Shown: positions 1 through 9,515, counted from the stretch's first letter. The stretch: DNA of 64,000 nt from an uncultured Flavobacteriales bacterium (GCA_943788725.1 CALSRJ010000004.1:124001-188000), one strand, 5' to 3'. Numbers and translations are program-made. Notes: generated from the sequence alone by a model not told the origin.

Positions 1-930
1 CTTTTCTGGGTCGGCCTGCTCAAATTCTCCCTCGTCGATAGGATTGTATTCGATGATGTTGACCCGTCCCGGTATTTTCTTGTGGAAAGATATGAGTTCA
101 TCCGCATCCTTGAGGGTATCATTGAATCCTTTGAAAATGATGTACTCATAAGTAACCCGATTTCTCGTATTCTCATGAAAGTATGCGAGTGACTCCGCGA
201 GACTGTCGAGGCTGTTTTGCTCATTGATCGGCATGATCTCACTCCGCTTGGCATCGTTGGCGGCGTGCAGCGATAGCGCCAACCTGAACCGCACTGTATC
301 TTCTGCTAGTTTCTGAATCATTTTCGAAATCCCCGCAGTGGATACCGTGATTCTTTTTGGAGACATACCCAAGCCGACATCATCGCTGATTCGGTCAATA
401 CTCGTGAGCACATTTTTATAGTTCAACAAGGGTTCGCCCATCCCCATGTATACAACATTGGTAAGGGGTTTGTCGTAGTATTTTTTAGCCATTGCCTTTA
501 TGGCCACGACTTGATCAAAGATCTCATCGGGGTCGAGGTTGCGCATTCGTTTGAGGCGCCCTGTGGCGCAAAATTTACAGGTCAAACTGCAACCGACTTG
601 AGATGAAATGCAGGCCGTCATTCGATCTCCAGCAGGGATCAATACACCTTCCACAACGCGGCCATCGTGTAATTGAAAGGCCAATTTCACAGTGCCATCA
701 TCGCTCAATTGCTCCTCGGCAATGGTAAGTTCGTTGACCACAAAGTGGGCTTCGAGTTGAGGCCGCACTTCTTTTGGGAGGTTGGTCATTTCGTCGAAGC
801 TCTTCACTTGTTTTTGCCACAACCATTGCTCCACCTGGTCGGCGCGAAATCGAGGTTGATCGATTTCAGCAAAGAAGGCTGTGAGCTCCGCAGTGCTCAG
901 CGAACGGATGTTTCTTTTCTCAGATGACAT
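1..930 (-). CDS. rlmN: 23S rRNA (adenine-C2)-methyltransferase RlmN, 3' end cut by window edge
   Basis: Radical-SAM enzyme that methylates C2 of A2503 in 23S rRNA and A37 of some tRNAs. The translation from ATG at 930 starts MSSEKRNIRSL and runs 310 codons to the window edge without a stop. The N-terminal helical domain is followed by the cluster motif CSLTCKFCATG and then MGMGEPLLNY, as in RlmN. Later come SLHAAND and the NIIEYNP segment. Only the last part, with the conserved C-terminal methylated cysteine, lies outside the window. It begins 16 bp after the ispD stop, so it is probably the last visible gene of the queA-ispD-rlmN run. The family assignment is firm. Confidence 0.93.
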   Translation of the reverse strand, partial: MSSEKRNIRSLSTAELTAFFAEIDQPRFRADQVEQWLWQKQVKSFDEMTNLPKEVRPQLEAHFVVNELTIAEEQLSDDGTVKLAFQLHDGRVVEGVLIPAGDRMTACISSQVGCSLTCKFCATGRLKRMRNLDPDEIFDQVVAIKAMAKKYYDKPLTNVVYMGMGEPLLNYKNVLTSIDRISDDVGLGMSPKRITVSTAGISKMIQKLAEDTVRFRLALSLHAANDAKRSEIMPINEQNSLDSLAESLAYFHENTRNRVTYEYIIFKGFNDTLKDADELISFHKKIPGRVNIIEYNPIDEGEFEQADPEK

Positions 931-946
931 GGAGCAAAGGTAGGGT

Positions 947-1630
947 TCAGCGCTTGGCTTTCTTACCAGGGGAAAGGAGAGCCTCGGCCATCTGCATGTC
1001 GCCGGGGGTGGTAATCTTAAGATTGGATGCTTCCCCTTCGATGAGATGGATGGTATTGCCAGCCTTTTCATACACGGTAGCGTCGTCTGTGAACGACGGG
1101 TCATATGACGCGTCGTAACACTTCTTTATTTCGGCGAGGTCAAAGCATTGAGGGGTTTGAACAGACACAACGCCTTCGCGCGAAATGGGGGTGCTGCTTG
1201 TTCCTTCTAACTTACGGAGGCTTTGCGTCACCGGAAGTACGGGCAGCGCCGAGCCGTGCTCTAACGCAGCGTCATAGCAGCGCTCTATCAAAACTGGACT
1301 TATCAGCGGGCGCACGCCATCATGAATGCCTACAATGCCTTCGTCTGCACACTTAGCCAAGCCATTCTTGACCGAAGCGTAGCGTGTATCTCCACCGGCA
1401 ACAACGGTGTGGGGAACATCAAAATCCATTTGTTGGCACATGTTCGTCCACAAGGAGATTTGATCTTCGGGTAAAACCAGCACGATGGCGATGTCTTCGT
1501 AGGTCATCGCGAAGCGTTCGAGGGTGTGCATCAAAACAGGAGAATCAAGCAACAGCATGAACTGTTTTGGCAGGTCGCTTTGCATGCGCGTTCCCTTGCC
1601 TCCGGCTACGATGACGACAGAACGTGTCAA
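947..1630 (-). CDS. ispD: 2-C-methyl-D-erythritol 4-phosphate cytidylyltransferase IspD
   Basis: Couples CTP to methylerythritol phosphate in the MEP isoprenoid pathway. 227 aa, usual length. The nucleotide-binding loop near residues 8-24 reads IVAGGKGTRM then PKQF. HDGVRPL (mid-protein), QTPQCF and TDDATVYEKAG complete the IspD signature. The start appears to be TTG at 1630, two bases after the queA stop, since the glycine-rich loop needs this N-terminus and no upstream ATG fits. This spacing suggests translational coupling. Its isoprenoid product is upstream of both the undecaprenyl recycling enzyme (uppP) and the carotenoid genes in this window, but that is only a pathway link. Confidence 0.93.
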   Translation of the reverse strand: MTRSVVIVAGGKGTRMQSDLPKQFMLLLDSPVLMHTLERFAMTYEDIAIVLVLPEDQISLWTNMCQQMDFDVPHTVVAGGDTRYASVKNGLAKCADEGIVGIHDGVRPLISPVLIERCYDAALEHGSALPVLPVTQSLRKLEGTSSTPISREGVVSVQTPQCFDLAEIKKCYDASYDPSFTDDATVYEKAGNTIHLIEGEASNLKITTPGDMQMAEALLSPGKKAKR

Positions 1631-1632
1631 TT

Positions 1633-2685
1633 TTAGCGCAAAATCAACATGGCATCGCCATAGCTGTAGAAGCGGTACTTCTCCTTGATGGCGAGCTGGT
1701 AAGCTTCCATGATCAGGTCATAGCCTCCAAATGCAGAAATCATCATCAAGAGCGTTGATTCTGGAATGTGGAAATTGGTAATCATGCTGTCCGCCACGCT
1801 GAAGTCGTAGGGAGGAAAGATGAATTTATTGGTCCACCCGTAAAAAGGCTTCAGCTCACTATCGGTAGAAAATGAGGTTTCCATAGCACGCATAGACGTG
1901 GTTCCAACCGCACAGATGCGCTTCTTCCGCTTCTTGGCACTGTTCACCGCATCACAGCATTCCTGTTCGATCTCGACTTGCTCCGAATCCATCTTGTGTT
2001 TTGTAAGATCTTCTACTTCCACCGTGCGGAAGGTTCCAAGTCCTACGTGAAGGGTGAGCTTTGCGAAGTCGATGCCTTTCAATTCAAGGCGCTTCAACAA
2101 CTCCCGGCTGAAGTGCAAACCAGCTGTCGGTGCAGCAACAGCGCCTTCTTTTTCTGCGTAGATGGTTTGGTAACGGGCTTCGTCTTCCGGTTGCACCTCG
2201 CGGTGGATGTATTTAGGAAGAGGAGTGTTTCCAAGGCTCATTAATGTCTCTCTGAATTCTTCGTAGCTCCCGTCGAACAAAAAGCGAAGCGTGCGGCCTC
2301 TAGAAGTCGTGTTGTCGATGACTTCAGCGACCAGCGAATCGTCCTCACCGAAATAGAGTTTGTTTCCAATTCGAATTTTGCGAGCTGGGTCGACAAGCAC
2401 ATCCCAAAGACGGCTTTCGCGATTCAATTCGCGCAGCAAGAACACTTCGATTTTGGCACCGGTCTTTTCTTTGTTCCCGAAAAGACGAGCAGGAAAAACC
2501 TTTGTGTTGTTCAACACCATTACATCTCCTTCGTCAAAATAATTCACCACGTCTTTAAACACCTTGTGTTCGATCGTTCCCTTCTTGACGTCTACGACCA
2601 TCAAGCGTGATTCGTCGCGGTGCTCTGAAGGGTATTCTGCGATGAGCTCCTTAGGAAGGTCAAATTTGAACTGAGAAAGCTTCAT
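1633..2685 (-). CDS. queA: S-adenosylmethionine:tRNA ribosyltransferase-isomerase QueA
   Basis: Transfers and isomerises the ribosyl part of SAM onto 7-aminomethyl-7-deazaguanine in tRNA, giving epoxyqueuosine. 350 aa, normal length. The N-terminus [19 protein letters not shown] is typical. [22 protein letters not shown] (central), [11 protein letters not shown] and [10 protein letters not shown] are conserved QueA blocks. The C-terminus carries [13 protein letters not shown]. It sits 56 bp after truB and 2 bp before ispD on the same strand. A queuosine-precursor transporter of the YhhQ type is encoded at 43102-43782, so salvage and modification are both represented in the window. Confidence 0.95.
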   Translation of the reverse strand: MKLSQFKFDLPKELIAEYPSEHRDESRLMVVDVKKGTIEHKVFKDVVNYFDEGDVMVLNNTKVFPARLFGNKEKTGAKIEVFLLRELNRESRLWDVLVDPARKIRIGNKLYFGEDDSLVAEVIDNTTSRGRTLRFLFDGSYEEFRETLMSLGNTPLPKYIHREVQPEDEARYQTIYAEKEGAVAAPTAGLHFSRELLKRLELKGIDFAKLTLHVGLGTFRTVEVEDLTKHKMDSEQVEIEQECCDAVNSAKKRKKRICAVGTTSMRAMETSFSTDSELKPFYGWTNKFIFPPYDFSVADSMITNFHIPESTLLMMISAFGGYDLIMEAYQLAIKEKYRFYSYGDAMLILR

Positions 2686-2741
2686 AGATGATTATTCGTT
2701 TGTGTGTAACTGCCCCTAAAAAAGGGTTGCAAACTTAATAT

Positions 2742-3479
2742 TTAAATACGCTTTTCCGAATCTGAATGTTGGTGTAATGCGAAGGCTTTTTCTATGGCCG
2801 TCATCGCGCTTTCAATCGTGTGCGCTTCATCGATAGAGAAGGCTCCGATTTGAGTCCTGCAAAGGGATGTAAGATGGGCTCCAGATCCGAGGGCTTTCCC
2901 GAGGTCGTGCGCTAGACTGCGCACATAAGTGCCCTTGCTGCAATCCAATACAAAGGACAATTCCGGAAATTGATTACAATCGACTTCGAAGCGATCAATG
3001 TGGATGCGGGCGGGTTGTAGGTTCACCTCCTTGCCTTTTCGCGCCAGTTCGTATGCTTTTCTGCCGTCTACCTTCTTAGCGGAGAATGCGGGAGGCATCT
3101 GATCAGTGTCTCCTACAAACGTGTTGGCAATGTTTTGGATCGCGGTTGGATCGTTATCTGGAAGCATAAACGTAGCGTCCTCTTCCGTTTCCAGGTCATA
3201 CGATGGAGTGGTTGCCCCGAGCTTAATGGTGCCGATGTATTGCTTTGTAAGGCCCATCAAAGTGCTGATGGTCTTCGTGTCTTTGCCTACGCAAACAATG
3301 ACCAAACCGGTGGCTAATGGATCAAGTGTGCCAGCGTGGCCAACTTTGATTTTTTTTCTGCCTGTGATGCGCTTTGCGGCGTACCGAATCTTGTTGACCA
3401 CGTCGAACGAAGTCCATTCAATGGGTTTGTCAATCAGAAGAGTATGCCCAAAAGGACTTTGTTGGTCTTGTTTTTCCAA
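2742..3479 (-). CDS. truB: tRNA pseudouridine(55) synthase TruB
   Basis: Makes pseudouridine-55 in the T-loop of tRNAs. 245 aa. The N-terminal block DKPIEWTSFDVVNK and the catalytic block GHAGTLDPLATGL, which carries the nucleophilic aspartate, are clear. MPPAFSAKKVDGRKAYELAR and GTYVRSLAHDLG follow in the usual order. The protein is at the short end of the family, without a C-terminal PUA domain, which is common in Bacteroidota. It lies 9 bp downstream of uppP in the ftsX-DUF3098-uppP-truB-queA order known from many flavobacteria. Confidence 0.94.
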   Translation of the reverse strand: MEKQDQQSPFGHTLLIDKPIEWTSFDVVNKIRYAAKRITGRKKIKVGHAGTLDPLATGLVIVCVGKDTKTISTLMGLTKQYIGTIKLGATTPSYDLETEEDATFMLPDNDPTAIQNIANTFVGDTDQMPPAFSAKKVDGRKAYELARKGKEVNLQPARIHIDRFEVDCNQFPELSFVLDCSKGTYVRSLAHDLGKALGSGAHLTSLCRTQIGAFSIDEAHTIESAMTAIEKAFALHQHSDSEKRI

Positions 3480-3488
3480 TGGGGGTAG

Positions 3489-4274
3489 TTATCCTAATAC
3501 AATGGCGATGGCGCCAACGATGAAGCAGTAGTAGCTAAAGTATTTCAGTTGACTTTTCTTAACCAGATGGATCATCCATCGGCATGCAATCAAGCCCGCG
3601 AGAAAGGCAGCCACTGCCCCCGCAATAAGCGGAACGACGTCTAGACTGCTCTGAGCGATAGCTCCGTCTCCTAAGTCTTTGGCCATTTTTCCGAAGATCA
3701 AAGGCACGACCATCAGGAAGGAAAAGCGCGCGGCTTTGCCACGATCGATTCCCAACAGCACGCTGGTTGAAATGGTTGCTCCACTTCTACTGATGCCAGG
3801 TAAGATGGCGATGGCTTGGGCTATTCCGACCAGAATCGCATCCATGTAACCGACGTTTTTCTGGGTACGCTTTGCCCGATCAGCTAGAAAAAGGAGAACT
3901 CCAGTAAAGAGCAACATAACCCCAACCATTGTAATCTGTTTCGAGAACAGCGCTTCGATCTGATCGTTGAAAAAGACGCCTATCACCGCAGCGGGAATCA
4001 TCGAGAGGATGATTTTTAGGGAGAAGACGGTTTGTTCGTTCCACTTGAATTGGAATAACCCACGCAGAATTTCGAGGACGTCTTTGCGGAAGACGACTAC
4101 CGTACTCAAGGCCGTTGCGAAATGCAACACGACGGTCATCATCAAGCTCTCCTCGGGGAGGCTGTTGTCGCCTAGGAGTGCTTTACCAATCTCGAGGTGA
4201 CCGCTGCTGCTGACGGGTAAAAATTCTGTCAGGCCTTGAATGATGCCAAGGATGATCGCCTCTAGAATACCCAA
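3489..4274 (-). CDS. uppP: Undecaprenyl-diphosphatase UppP (BacA family)
   Basis: Integral membrane phosphatase that recycles undecaprenyl pyrophosphate to the monophosphate carrier for peptidoglycan and other envelope polymers. 261 aa with about eight membrane segments. The two signature motifs are present: GLTEFLPVSSSGHL near residues 15-28, and PGISRSGATIS near residues 158-168. ATG at 4274 is three bases after the DUF3098 stop. Neighbours ftsX and DUF3098 upstream and truB downstream form a tight same-strand run, so it is probably co-transcribed with cell-division genes. Confidence 0.95.
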   Translation of the reverse strand: MGILEAIILGIIQGLTEFLPVSSSGHLEIGKALLGDNSLPEESLMMTVVLHFATALSTVVVFRKDVLEILRGLFQFKWNEQTVFSLKIILSMIPAAVIGVFFNDQIEALFSKQITMVGVMLLFTGVLLFLADRAKRTQKNVGYMDAILVGIAQAIAILPGISRSGATISTSVLLGIDRGKAARFSFLMVVPLIFGKMAKDLGDGAIAQSSLDVVPLIAGAVAAFLAGLIACRWMIHLVKKSQLKYFSYYCFIVGAIAIVLG

Positions 4275-4277
4275 TGC

Positions 4278-4508
4278 TTATTTTTTAATGATACCCCACA
4301 TTACAACGCCATACCCCAAAAGGATGGTCAATGGGGCGAGATCCATTCTTCTGAAATTGAAGATGTCTGGACTAAAGGAGGAAACGTCGTCTGCACCTCC
4401 GCCGCTCAGCAAGAAGAATCCAATGATCACCACAACCACTCCGGCTGCAATGAGAATGAAGTTCTGTTGTCCTAATGGGAATTCTTGTAAGTCTTTCTCT
4501 TCGCTCAT
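4278..4508 (-). CDS. DUF3098 small membrane protein
   Basis: 76 aa. The N-terminus is acidic and hydrophilic, and is followed by two hydrophobic helices (around residues 15-35, containing AAGVVVVIIGFFLL, and 55-75, containing LTILLGYGVVMWGII) separated by a DVSSFSPDIFNFRR loop. This matches the DUF3098 family, which in Bacteroidota is typically encoded between ftsX and uppP. The function is unknown. The conserved place next to ftsX suggests an envelope or division role, but this is inference. It starts one base after the ftsX stop. Confidence 0.85.
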   Translation of the reverse strand: MSEEKDLQEFPLGQQNFILIAAGVVVVIIGFFLLSGGGADDVSSFSPDIFNFRRMDLAPLTILLGYGVVMWGIIKK

Positions 4509-4509
4509 C

Positions 4510-5388
4510 TTAATACAATTTGTCGCTTCGTGTTCGTATGAATTTACGCACCGCTAAGCTGGTAGAGACCCACGAAATTACAATTCCCAAGACCAATACG
4601 ATCACAAATAGATAGGCCAAAATCTCAATGTCCTGAATCTGGATGAGGTCGGGCAAATACTGCTGTGAATAATACATCAAGCCCATGATCAACAGGATCG
4701 CGATGAGGGCGCTGTAGATGCCGTGCACGATGCCACGTTGAACGAATGGCTTGCGAATGAATCCTTGGGTTGCTCCTACCAGTTGCATGCTTTTGATCAA
4801 GAAACGCTTACTGTAGATGGAGAGGCGTATGCTGTTGTTAATTAATGCAATGGCGACGATTAATAAAAGCAAAGAGAATCCGCCCATCAAGGCCCCGATG
4901 CGCTGAATGTTTTCTTGCACGATCTTGACCAGTGACTCTTCGTATGAGATCTCCTTGATCTTGGAACTCCTTGAAAGCTGGGCTTTGATGACCGCCAAGC
5001 TGTCTGGGTGAGCGTAGTTAGCGTTGAGTTTTACCTCTATGCTCGCGAGGAGTGGATTGTAATCCAAGTATTGCATAAAGTCCTCGCCGAGGTCTTCCTT
5101 GAGCAGGTCTACTGCGTCATCTTTGGAAATATATTCCGTTGTTAAGGCGTACGGAGAAATGTCGATTGCCTTCTGCAAGCGCTGCACATCCACATCTTTC
5201 ACATCATCTTCTAGGTAGATGGTAAACCCAATGTTCTCTTTGACTTGGGTGCTAAGCTTTTGCGCGTAAAGCATTACCAACCCCAAAAGCCCGAGGGTGA
5301 AGAGGACAAGCGAAACACTGAGGATGACAGAAATGTATGACCCCCTGAGCCTTCGTTTCTGAAAATTTTCTTCTGCCTGCTTTGCCAT
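4510..5388 (-). CDS. ftsX: Cell division permease-like protein FtsX
   Basis: Membrane partner of the ATPase FtsE. Together they couple septal peptidoglycan hydrolase activation to division. The chosen ATG at 5388 gives 292 aa starting MAKQAEENFQKRRLRGSYIS. The frame stays open further upstream (to 5616) but that stretch is not FtsX-like. One N-terminal membrane helix (residues ~20-45) precedes an extracytoplasmic domain (~45-165). Three C-terminal helices form the FtsX permease domain, beginning near GALMGGFSLLLLIVAIALI. ftsE is not adjacent, as is usual in Bacteroidota. Confidence 0.9.
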   Translation of the reverse strand: MAKQAEENFQKRRLRGSYISVILSVSLVLFTLGLLGLVMLYAQKLSTQVKENIGFTIYLEDDVKDVDVQRLQKAIDISPYALTTEYISKDDAVDLLKEDLGEDFMQYLDYNPLLASIEVKLNANYAHPDSLAVIKAQLSRSSKIKEISYEESLVKIVQENIQRIGALMGGFSLLLLIVAIALINNSIRLSIYSKRFLIKSMQLVGATQGFIRKPFVQRGIVHGIYSALIAILLIMGLMYYSQQYLPDLIQIQDIEILAYLFVIVLVLGIVISWVSTSLAVRKFIRTRSDKLY

Positions 5389-5464
5389 AAGTAAAGACGA
5401 AGCTAGCCAAAAGCAAGGGCTGGCCTCATTGTCAAAAGGAAAGTAACTAACAATGAAAGGTAAG

Positions 5465-7315
5465 TTACGGGATGAAGTCTCCCCGAAGACTCCTGAATCG
5501 TTTCCGCGCTTCCACCACGAAAAGACTCCCGGGGTATTCGGTAAGGATTTGCTGGTAGATATCCATTGCTTTTTTGTCGTCTTTGAGCGCGCCCTCGTAA
5601 AGCCTACCCACCGCAATCAGCGCATTGTCTGCTAAGATGTCACTTGCATACATTTCGTGCACCCTGAGGTAGTGGTCAATTGCCTTTTGGTGTTCCCCTT
5701 GTTCTTCCGCGATTTTAGCGCGTTGAAAAAGAATATTATCCGAAAGAGCATGTCCGGGAAAATTCGACTCGATCAGCTGGAGCATGTAGAGTGAGCTGTC
5801 GTATTTGTGCTGGGCAAGCATCAATTCCGATTTGGCAAAGACGCTCAGCGCTTCAGTGGTGGTATCCAACCCGGTGTTTTCTGAGATGAAGATAGAGAGC
5901 TCCAATGCATCATTCGCGATCAGTTTTGAAGTGCTTCCTTTCAGCACGTCCAATTGCGCCTCGGCCCACCCAAAATCACCAGAATAGTAAAACACTTTGG
6001 CATTCTTCAGTTTGGCTTCAAATCCGAGCTCGTCGTACTTGAAACGTTTTTCGACCTGACCGTAAAGGATGGAGGCATCCCAAATGTAGCCGGCAAGTAC
6101 GTAAATGTCTGCGAGTTCAATTTTCAATGCTGCCAATTGCTGTTCGTTCAATCCAGGAATCAACAAGCCGCTTTTCAGCAGTGCGACAGACTCAGCAATG
6201 GCCGCAGCCGAGTACTTGCTTTCGTAGAACGCTTTTACGTGTGCGTAATCGCGCACAATCTCCCAGGTGGATGATTGCCGGCCGAACTCATTGAGAGTAG
6301 TGGCATAGTCGGCGGTCAACGATTGGATCGTTTCGGCAGAATAGGCCCCTTGTGTCACCTTTTCATTTTGAGCGCGAAGCAGTCCAATGGTAGACTCGAC
6401 ATAATAGTAATGGGCAGGGCCCTTTGCCCTCACGTACTCATAGCCGCTTATGGCAACGTTGTACTTGTAATTGTTCAGCGCTGTCTTGGCTAGGTTGAGC
6501 ACACGCTGACCATCTTCGCGGTTGCGTTTGTCCAAGGCTTGGACTTGGATCATCGCCGCTTCAAACTTGTTTTGTTTCATCAACATCCAGATGAGCATCT
6601 GAGCGTAGACATCAGACTCTGGAGAGCGCTGCACTCGGAGCATCAATTGCTCTTCGAGTACGTCGCTGTATTTGTTTTCCTCATCAAAGCCGATGACGCG
6701 GTTGAGCGTGTTTTGGACGCTTTGGAGGTAGCCTTGACTTACCAGAAGCACGTCGAGGTATTCATTGATCATTCCTTCTATATCGCCTTGCTGACCTATG
6801 ACTTGAGCAATTTGAAAGTGGAAGGGGTAGGAGTTTCCCATTTCCTTCCGGGCTTGGTAATAGACTTCCAATGCCAAGGCGTCTTCGTTGATCTCAGAGA
6901 AGGCTTTTCCTAGGTCGAGCACCTGGTTTACAGAAGCTTTTGAAGTGGTCTTGATGATTTTTTGAAAATGCTTTTCTGCCTTTTCGTCGTTCCCTTGGCG
7001 CTGAAAAACTTTACCGACATCCACTCGATAACGGTAAATCGCGGGGTGCATTCGCGACTGTTCCTCCGCTAATTTTTCTGCTTCTTTCCACTCTTCGAGT
7101 GCCAAGAGGCAATTGAAATAATAGGTGTAGTGATCGTCTGTCGGCCGGGTACCGTAGAGGCGTTCGTAGTAAATGACGGCTTTGTCGAAGTCGCCTTCTC
7201 GGTAATAATGTGCGGCGAGCTGTTCATCCGTGGTTCCTTGTGCTAGAAGAAAAGTGCTGACCAGGATGAACACCCCCGTGAGGAGAGCTCTATCGAGTGC
7301 CCGACCCAGGAGCAT
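5465..7315 (-). CDS. Secreted tetratricopeptide-repeat protein
   Basis: 616 aa with an N-terminal hydrophobic signal (GVFILVSTFLLAQG, residues ~14-27), so it is exported. Most of the rest is helical repeats with TPR spacing: for example YYREGDFDKAVIYYERL near residue 37, GNDEKAEKHFQKII near 108, and GEHQKAIDHYLRVHEMY and DDKKAMDIYQQILTEYP close to the end. No enzyme motif is visible. Its first 26 bp overlap the end of the upstream lipoprotein gene. TPR proteins of this kind usually serve as envelope scaffolds, but no specific role can be claimed. Confidence 0.8.
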   Translation of the reverse strand: MLLGRALDRALLTGVFILVSTFLLAQGTTDEQLAAHYYREGDFDKAVIYYERLYGTRPTDDHYTYYFNCLLALEEWKEAEKLAEEQSRMHPAIYRYRVDVGKVFQRQGNDEKAEKHFQKIIKTTSKASVNQVLDLGKAFSEINEDALALEVYYQARKEMGNSYPFHFQIAQVIGQQGDIEGMINEYLDVLLVSQGYLQSVQNTLNRVIGFDEENKYSDVLEEQLMLRVQRSPESDVYAQMLIWMLMKQNKFEAAMIQVQALDKRNREDGQRVLNLAKTALNNYKYNVAISGYEYVRAKGPAHYYYVESTIGLLRAQNEKVTQGAYSAETIQSLTADYATTLNEFGRQSSTWEIVRDYAHVKAFYESKYSAAAIAESVALLKSGLLIPGLNEQQLAALKIELADIYVLAGYIWDASILYGQVEKRFKYDELGFEAKLKNAKVFYYSGDFGWAEAQLDVLKGSTSKLIANDALELSIFISENTGLDTTTEALSVFAKSELMLAQHKYDSSLYMLQLIESNFPGHALSDNILFQRAKIAEEQGEHQKAIDHYLRVHEMYASDILADNALIAVGRLYEGALKDDKKAMDIYQQILTEYPGSLFVVEARKRFRSLRGDFIP

Positions 7316-7862
7316 AAATCACCGATTTTATGGAGTCTACGATTTCGTTTAACACTGGCTTTAACGCTGCATAACGTCCGTTACTTGAAGCGTATTTCTC
7401 CTTTAACTCATCCGTAGCATTGACCAGGTTGCCAATGGATCTTGCCTCAGTCTTGAAGTATCCAGCGAATTCTTCTTCGCTGTAAAAACTCTCTTTCACA
7501 TCCTTCCGCAGGTTTTCGAGTTGCTTTTGGCTGTATTGTAATTCCCTGCTCACTTCGCCATAGCGCGCGAGTGCTTGCATCAGGTATTTCTTTGATCGCT
7601 GAAAATCGCCAAAAGCAAGCCCTGGTTTACGCTCCAGGGTGTCGGTAACGTTGTCGTACACCCATGTACTGGTCCGATCAACATCGCCGATGCGGTTCAT
7701 GAGCATCACTGAATCAACATCATTCAGGGTTTCAGACACGTAGTTCAAGTGAATACCCAAGCTATCGATGCGCTGCAGTCGCTCTTCCTTGACCTGTTGA
7801 TTGCACGATACAAGTGAGGTAACGAGCGCGATAAAGGCTAGCAAAAGGGCGAATTTTCTCAT
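7290..7862 (-). CDS. Lipoprotein of unknown function
   Basis: 190 aa. The N-terminus MRKFALLLAFIALVTSLVSC ends in a lipobox (LVSC), so the mature protein probably starts at Cys20 and is lipid-anchored. The rest is hydrophilic and largely helical, with coiled-coil-like stretches such as YGEVSRELQYSQKQLENLRK near residue 100. No known domain is recognised. The ATG at 7862 overlaps the serS stop by four bases (ATGA), and its 3' end overlaps the TPR gene by 26 bp, so the three genes appear translationally coupled. It may act with the TPR protein, by proximity only. Confidence 0.72.
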   Translation of the reverse strand: MRKFALLLAFIALVTSLVSCNQQVKEERLQRIDSLGIHLNYVSETLNDVDSVMLMNRIGDVDRTSTWVYDNVTDTLERKPGLAFGDFQRSKKYLMQALARYGEVSRELQYSQKQLENLRKDVKESFYSEEEFAGYFKTEARSIGNLVNATDELKEKYASSNGRYAALKPVLNEIVDSIKSVIYAPGSGTR

Positions 7863-9128
7863 TGGATGGAGTCGAATTTGGTGTAAGGTACTAATACGGA
7901 AGGAATGCGAATTTGTTCTCCGTTAAAGTTGTTTTCGAGCAGGGCGGCCATGATCCGTGGCAGGGCAAGGGCGCTTCCATTCAGGGTGTGTGCCAACTCC
8001 TTTGCACCGTCTTTTCGTTTGATCCTCAACTTCATCCGGTTGGCCTGGTACGTCTCGAAGTTGGATACGGAACTCACTTCCAACCAGCGGTCTTGACCGG
8101 CAGAGAAAACTTCCAGATCGAAGGTTAAGGCTGAAGTGAATCCCATGTCGCCACCACAGAGTCGGAGGACTCGGTAAGGCAATTCAAGTTTTAGCAGCAA
8201 GCTTTCAACGTGGGCTACCATCGTATCCAGCGTAGCGTAAGAAAGTTCGGGCTTTTGGATCTGGACAATCTCCACCTTATCGAATTGATGCAGGCGGTTT
8301 AGTCCACGCACATCCTTTCCGTAAGACCCAGCCTCTCTTCTGAAACAAGGGGTGTAGCCCGCGTTCTTGATCGGCAAACGCTCTTCGTCGATCATTTCAT
8401 CGCGGTACATATTGGTGATTGGAACCTCTGCTGTTGGGATCAAGAAAAGGTCGTCTTCGGTGGCGTGATACATCTGGCCGTCCTTATCAGGCAGTTGCCC
8501 AGTTCCGAAGCCGGATGCGGCGTTGATCATCAACGGAGGAATGACTTCGGTAAAGCCAGCGGCTTCGGCTTCATCCAGGAAGAATTGGATGAGGGCGCGT
8601 TGTAGCTTGGCCCCTTTGCCCGTGTAAATGGGGAACCCTGCGCCGGTGATTTTGACGCCCGTTTCGAAATCGATGAGGCCATAACGGGTGGTCAATTCCC
8701 AGTGTGGGGTCTTGTGTGCTGATGGGAGTGGCCTCTCCGTGCGTGCGCACTATTTCGTTGTCTTCGCTGTCTTTTCCAGCTGGAACACTTTCATGCGGCG
8801 TATTTGGAATGCTGGATAGAAGGGACGTCATTTTTGACTCCAACTCCTTGAGCTTTCCATCGAGTTCTTGGTTTAGTTGTTTGAGGTCGCCCGTACGCGC
8901 TCGAGCTGCGTTGGCTTCATCCGTTTTTCCTTGCTTGAAGAGCATGCCAATCTCTGCTGCAACTTTCTTTGCTTCGGCGAGATTGCCATCCAAGGCTTGT
9001 TGTGTGCTTCTGCGTTCTTCATCAACGGTAAGCACTTCGTCAACGACGGCTGTCGCATCGATGTTTCTCTTCTTCAGGGCATCTATAACGGCTTGACGGT
9101 TTTCCCTGATGTGTGCGATGTGTAACAT
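7859..9128 (-). CDS. serS: Seryl-tRNA synthetase, interrupted by an apparent one-base insertion
   Basis: Charges tRNA-Ser with serine. The frame from ATG 9128 gives the N-terminal coiled-coil tRNA-binding arm (MLHIAHIRENRQAVIDALKK) up to NTPHESVPAGKDSEDNEIVRTHGE near residue 135, then leaves the family and stops at 8571. The +1 frame supplies PHWELTTRYGLIDFETG and the whole class II catalytic domain, including FRREAGSYGKDVRGLNRLHQ (motif 2) and LNGSALALPR (motif 3). Removing one base from the GGGG run at 8706-8709 (CCCC on the coding strand) joins both parts as ISTQDPHWELTTRYGL and gives 422 aa, the normal length. A sequence error is the simplest reading for an essential gene. Confidence 0.9.
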
Positions 9129-9172
9129 GGTTGAGCGGGGCTATTTCAGTTGAATTACGAAACGAAACAACA

Positions 9173-9207
9173 CAAAAAATCCCGATTTGCCAGAGGCAAG
9201 ATCGGGA
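9173..9207 (-). terminator. Rho-independent terminator after rpmA
   Basis: On the minus strand a GC-containing stem (TCCCGATCTTGCC paired with GGCAAATCGGGA, one bulged base, loop TCT) is followed directly by six T residues. It lies 25 bp after the rpmA stop and before the serS start, so it should end the rplU-rpmA transcript. Confidence 0.8.
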
Positions 9208-9231
9208 CCTTTGTTATGATTTAACAGCGGT

Positions 9232-9495
9232 TTACTTCTCTGCCAATGGTTGGACAGATACGAATGACTTGTCGCCGCCTTTTTTTCTGAATTGAACAAC
9301 ACCATCTGTAAGCGCGAAGAGGGTGTGGTCCTTGCCCATACCTACGTTCTCACCTGGGTGATGTTGTGTGCCTCGCTGGCGAACGATGATGTTCCCTGCA
9401 ATGGCTGCCTGACCTCCGAAGATTTTCACTCCGAGTCGTTTACTTTCTGATTCGCGTCCGTTCTTGGAACTACCTACACCTTTTTTGTGTGCCAT
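9232..9495 (-). CDS. rpmA: 50S ribosomal protein L27
   Basis: 87 aa. The N-terminus [20 protein letters not shown] followed by LGVKIFGGQ is diagnostic of bacterial L27, whose N-terminal tail reaches into the peptidyl transferase centre. [17 protein letters not shown] and [10 protein letters not shown] are also present. It starts directly without a cleavable N-terminal extension of the Firmicutes kind. It follows rplU by 20 bp, the standard L21-L27 pair, and is followed by a strong terminator. Confidence 0.97.
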   Translation of the reverse strand: MAHKKGVGSSKNGRESESKRLGVKIFGGQAAIAGNIIVRQRGTQHHPGENVGMGKDHTLFALTDGVVQFRKKGGDKSFVSVQPLAEK

Positions 9496-9515
9496 GCTTT
9501 CCTAGTCTTTTCGAA

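Noticed and set aside
4510-5616. Long upstream extension of ftsX to 5616 (368 aa)
   Set aside because: The extension overlaps the 3' end of the TPR gene, is rich in W, S and P, and has no family match. FtsX starts properly at ATG 5388.
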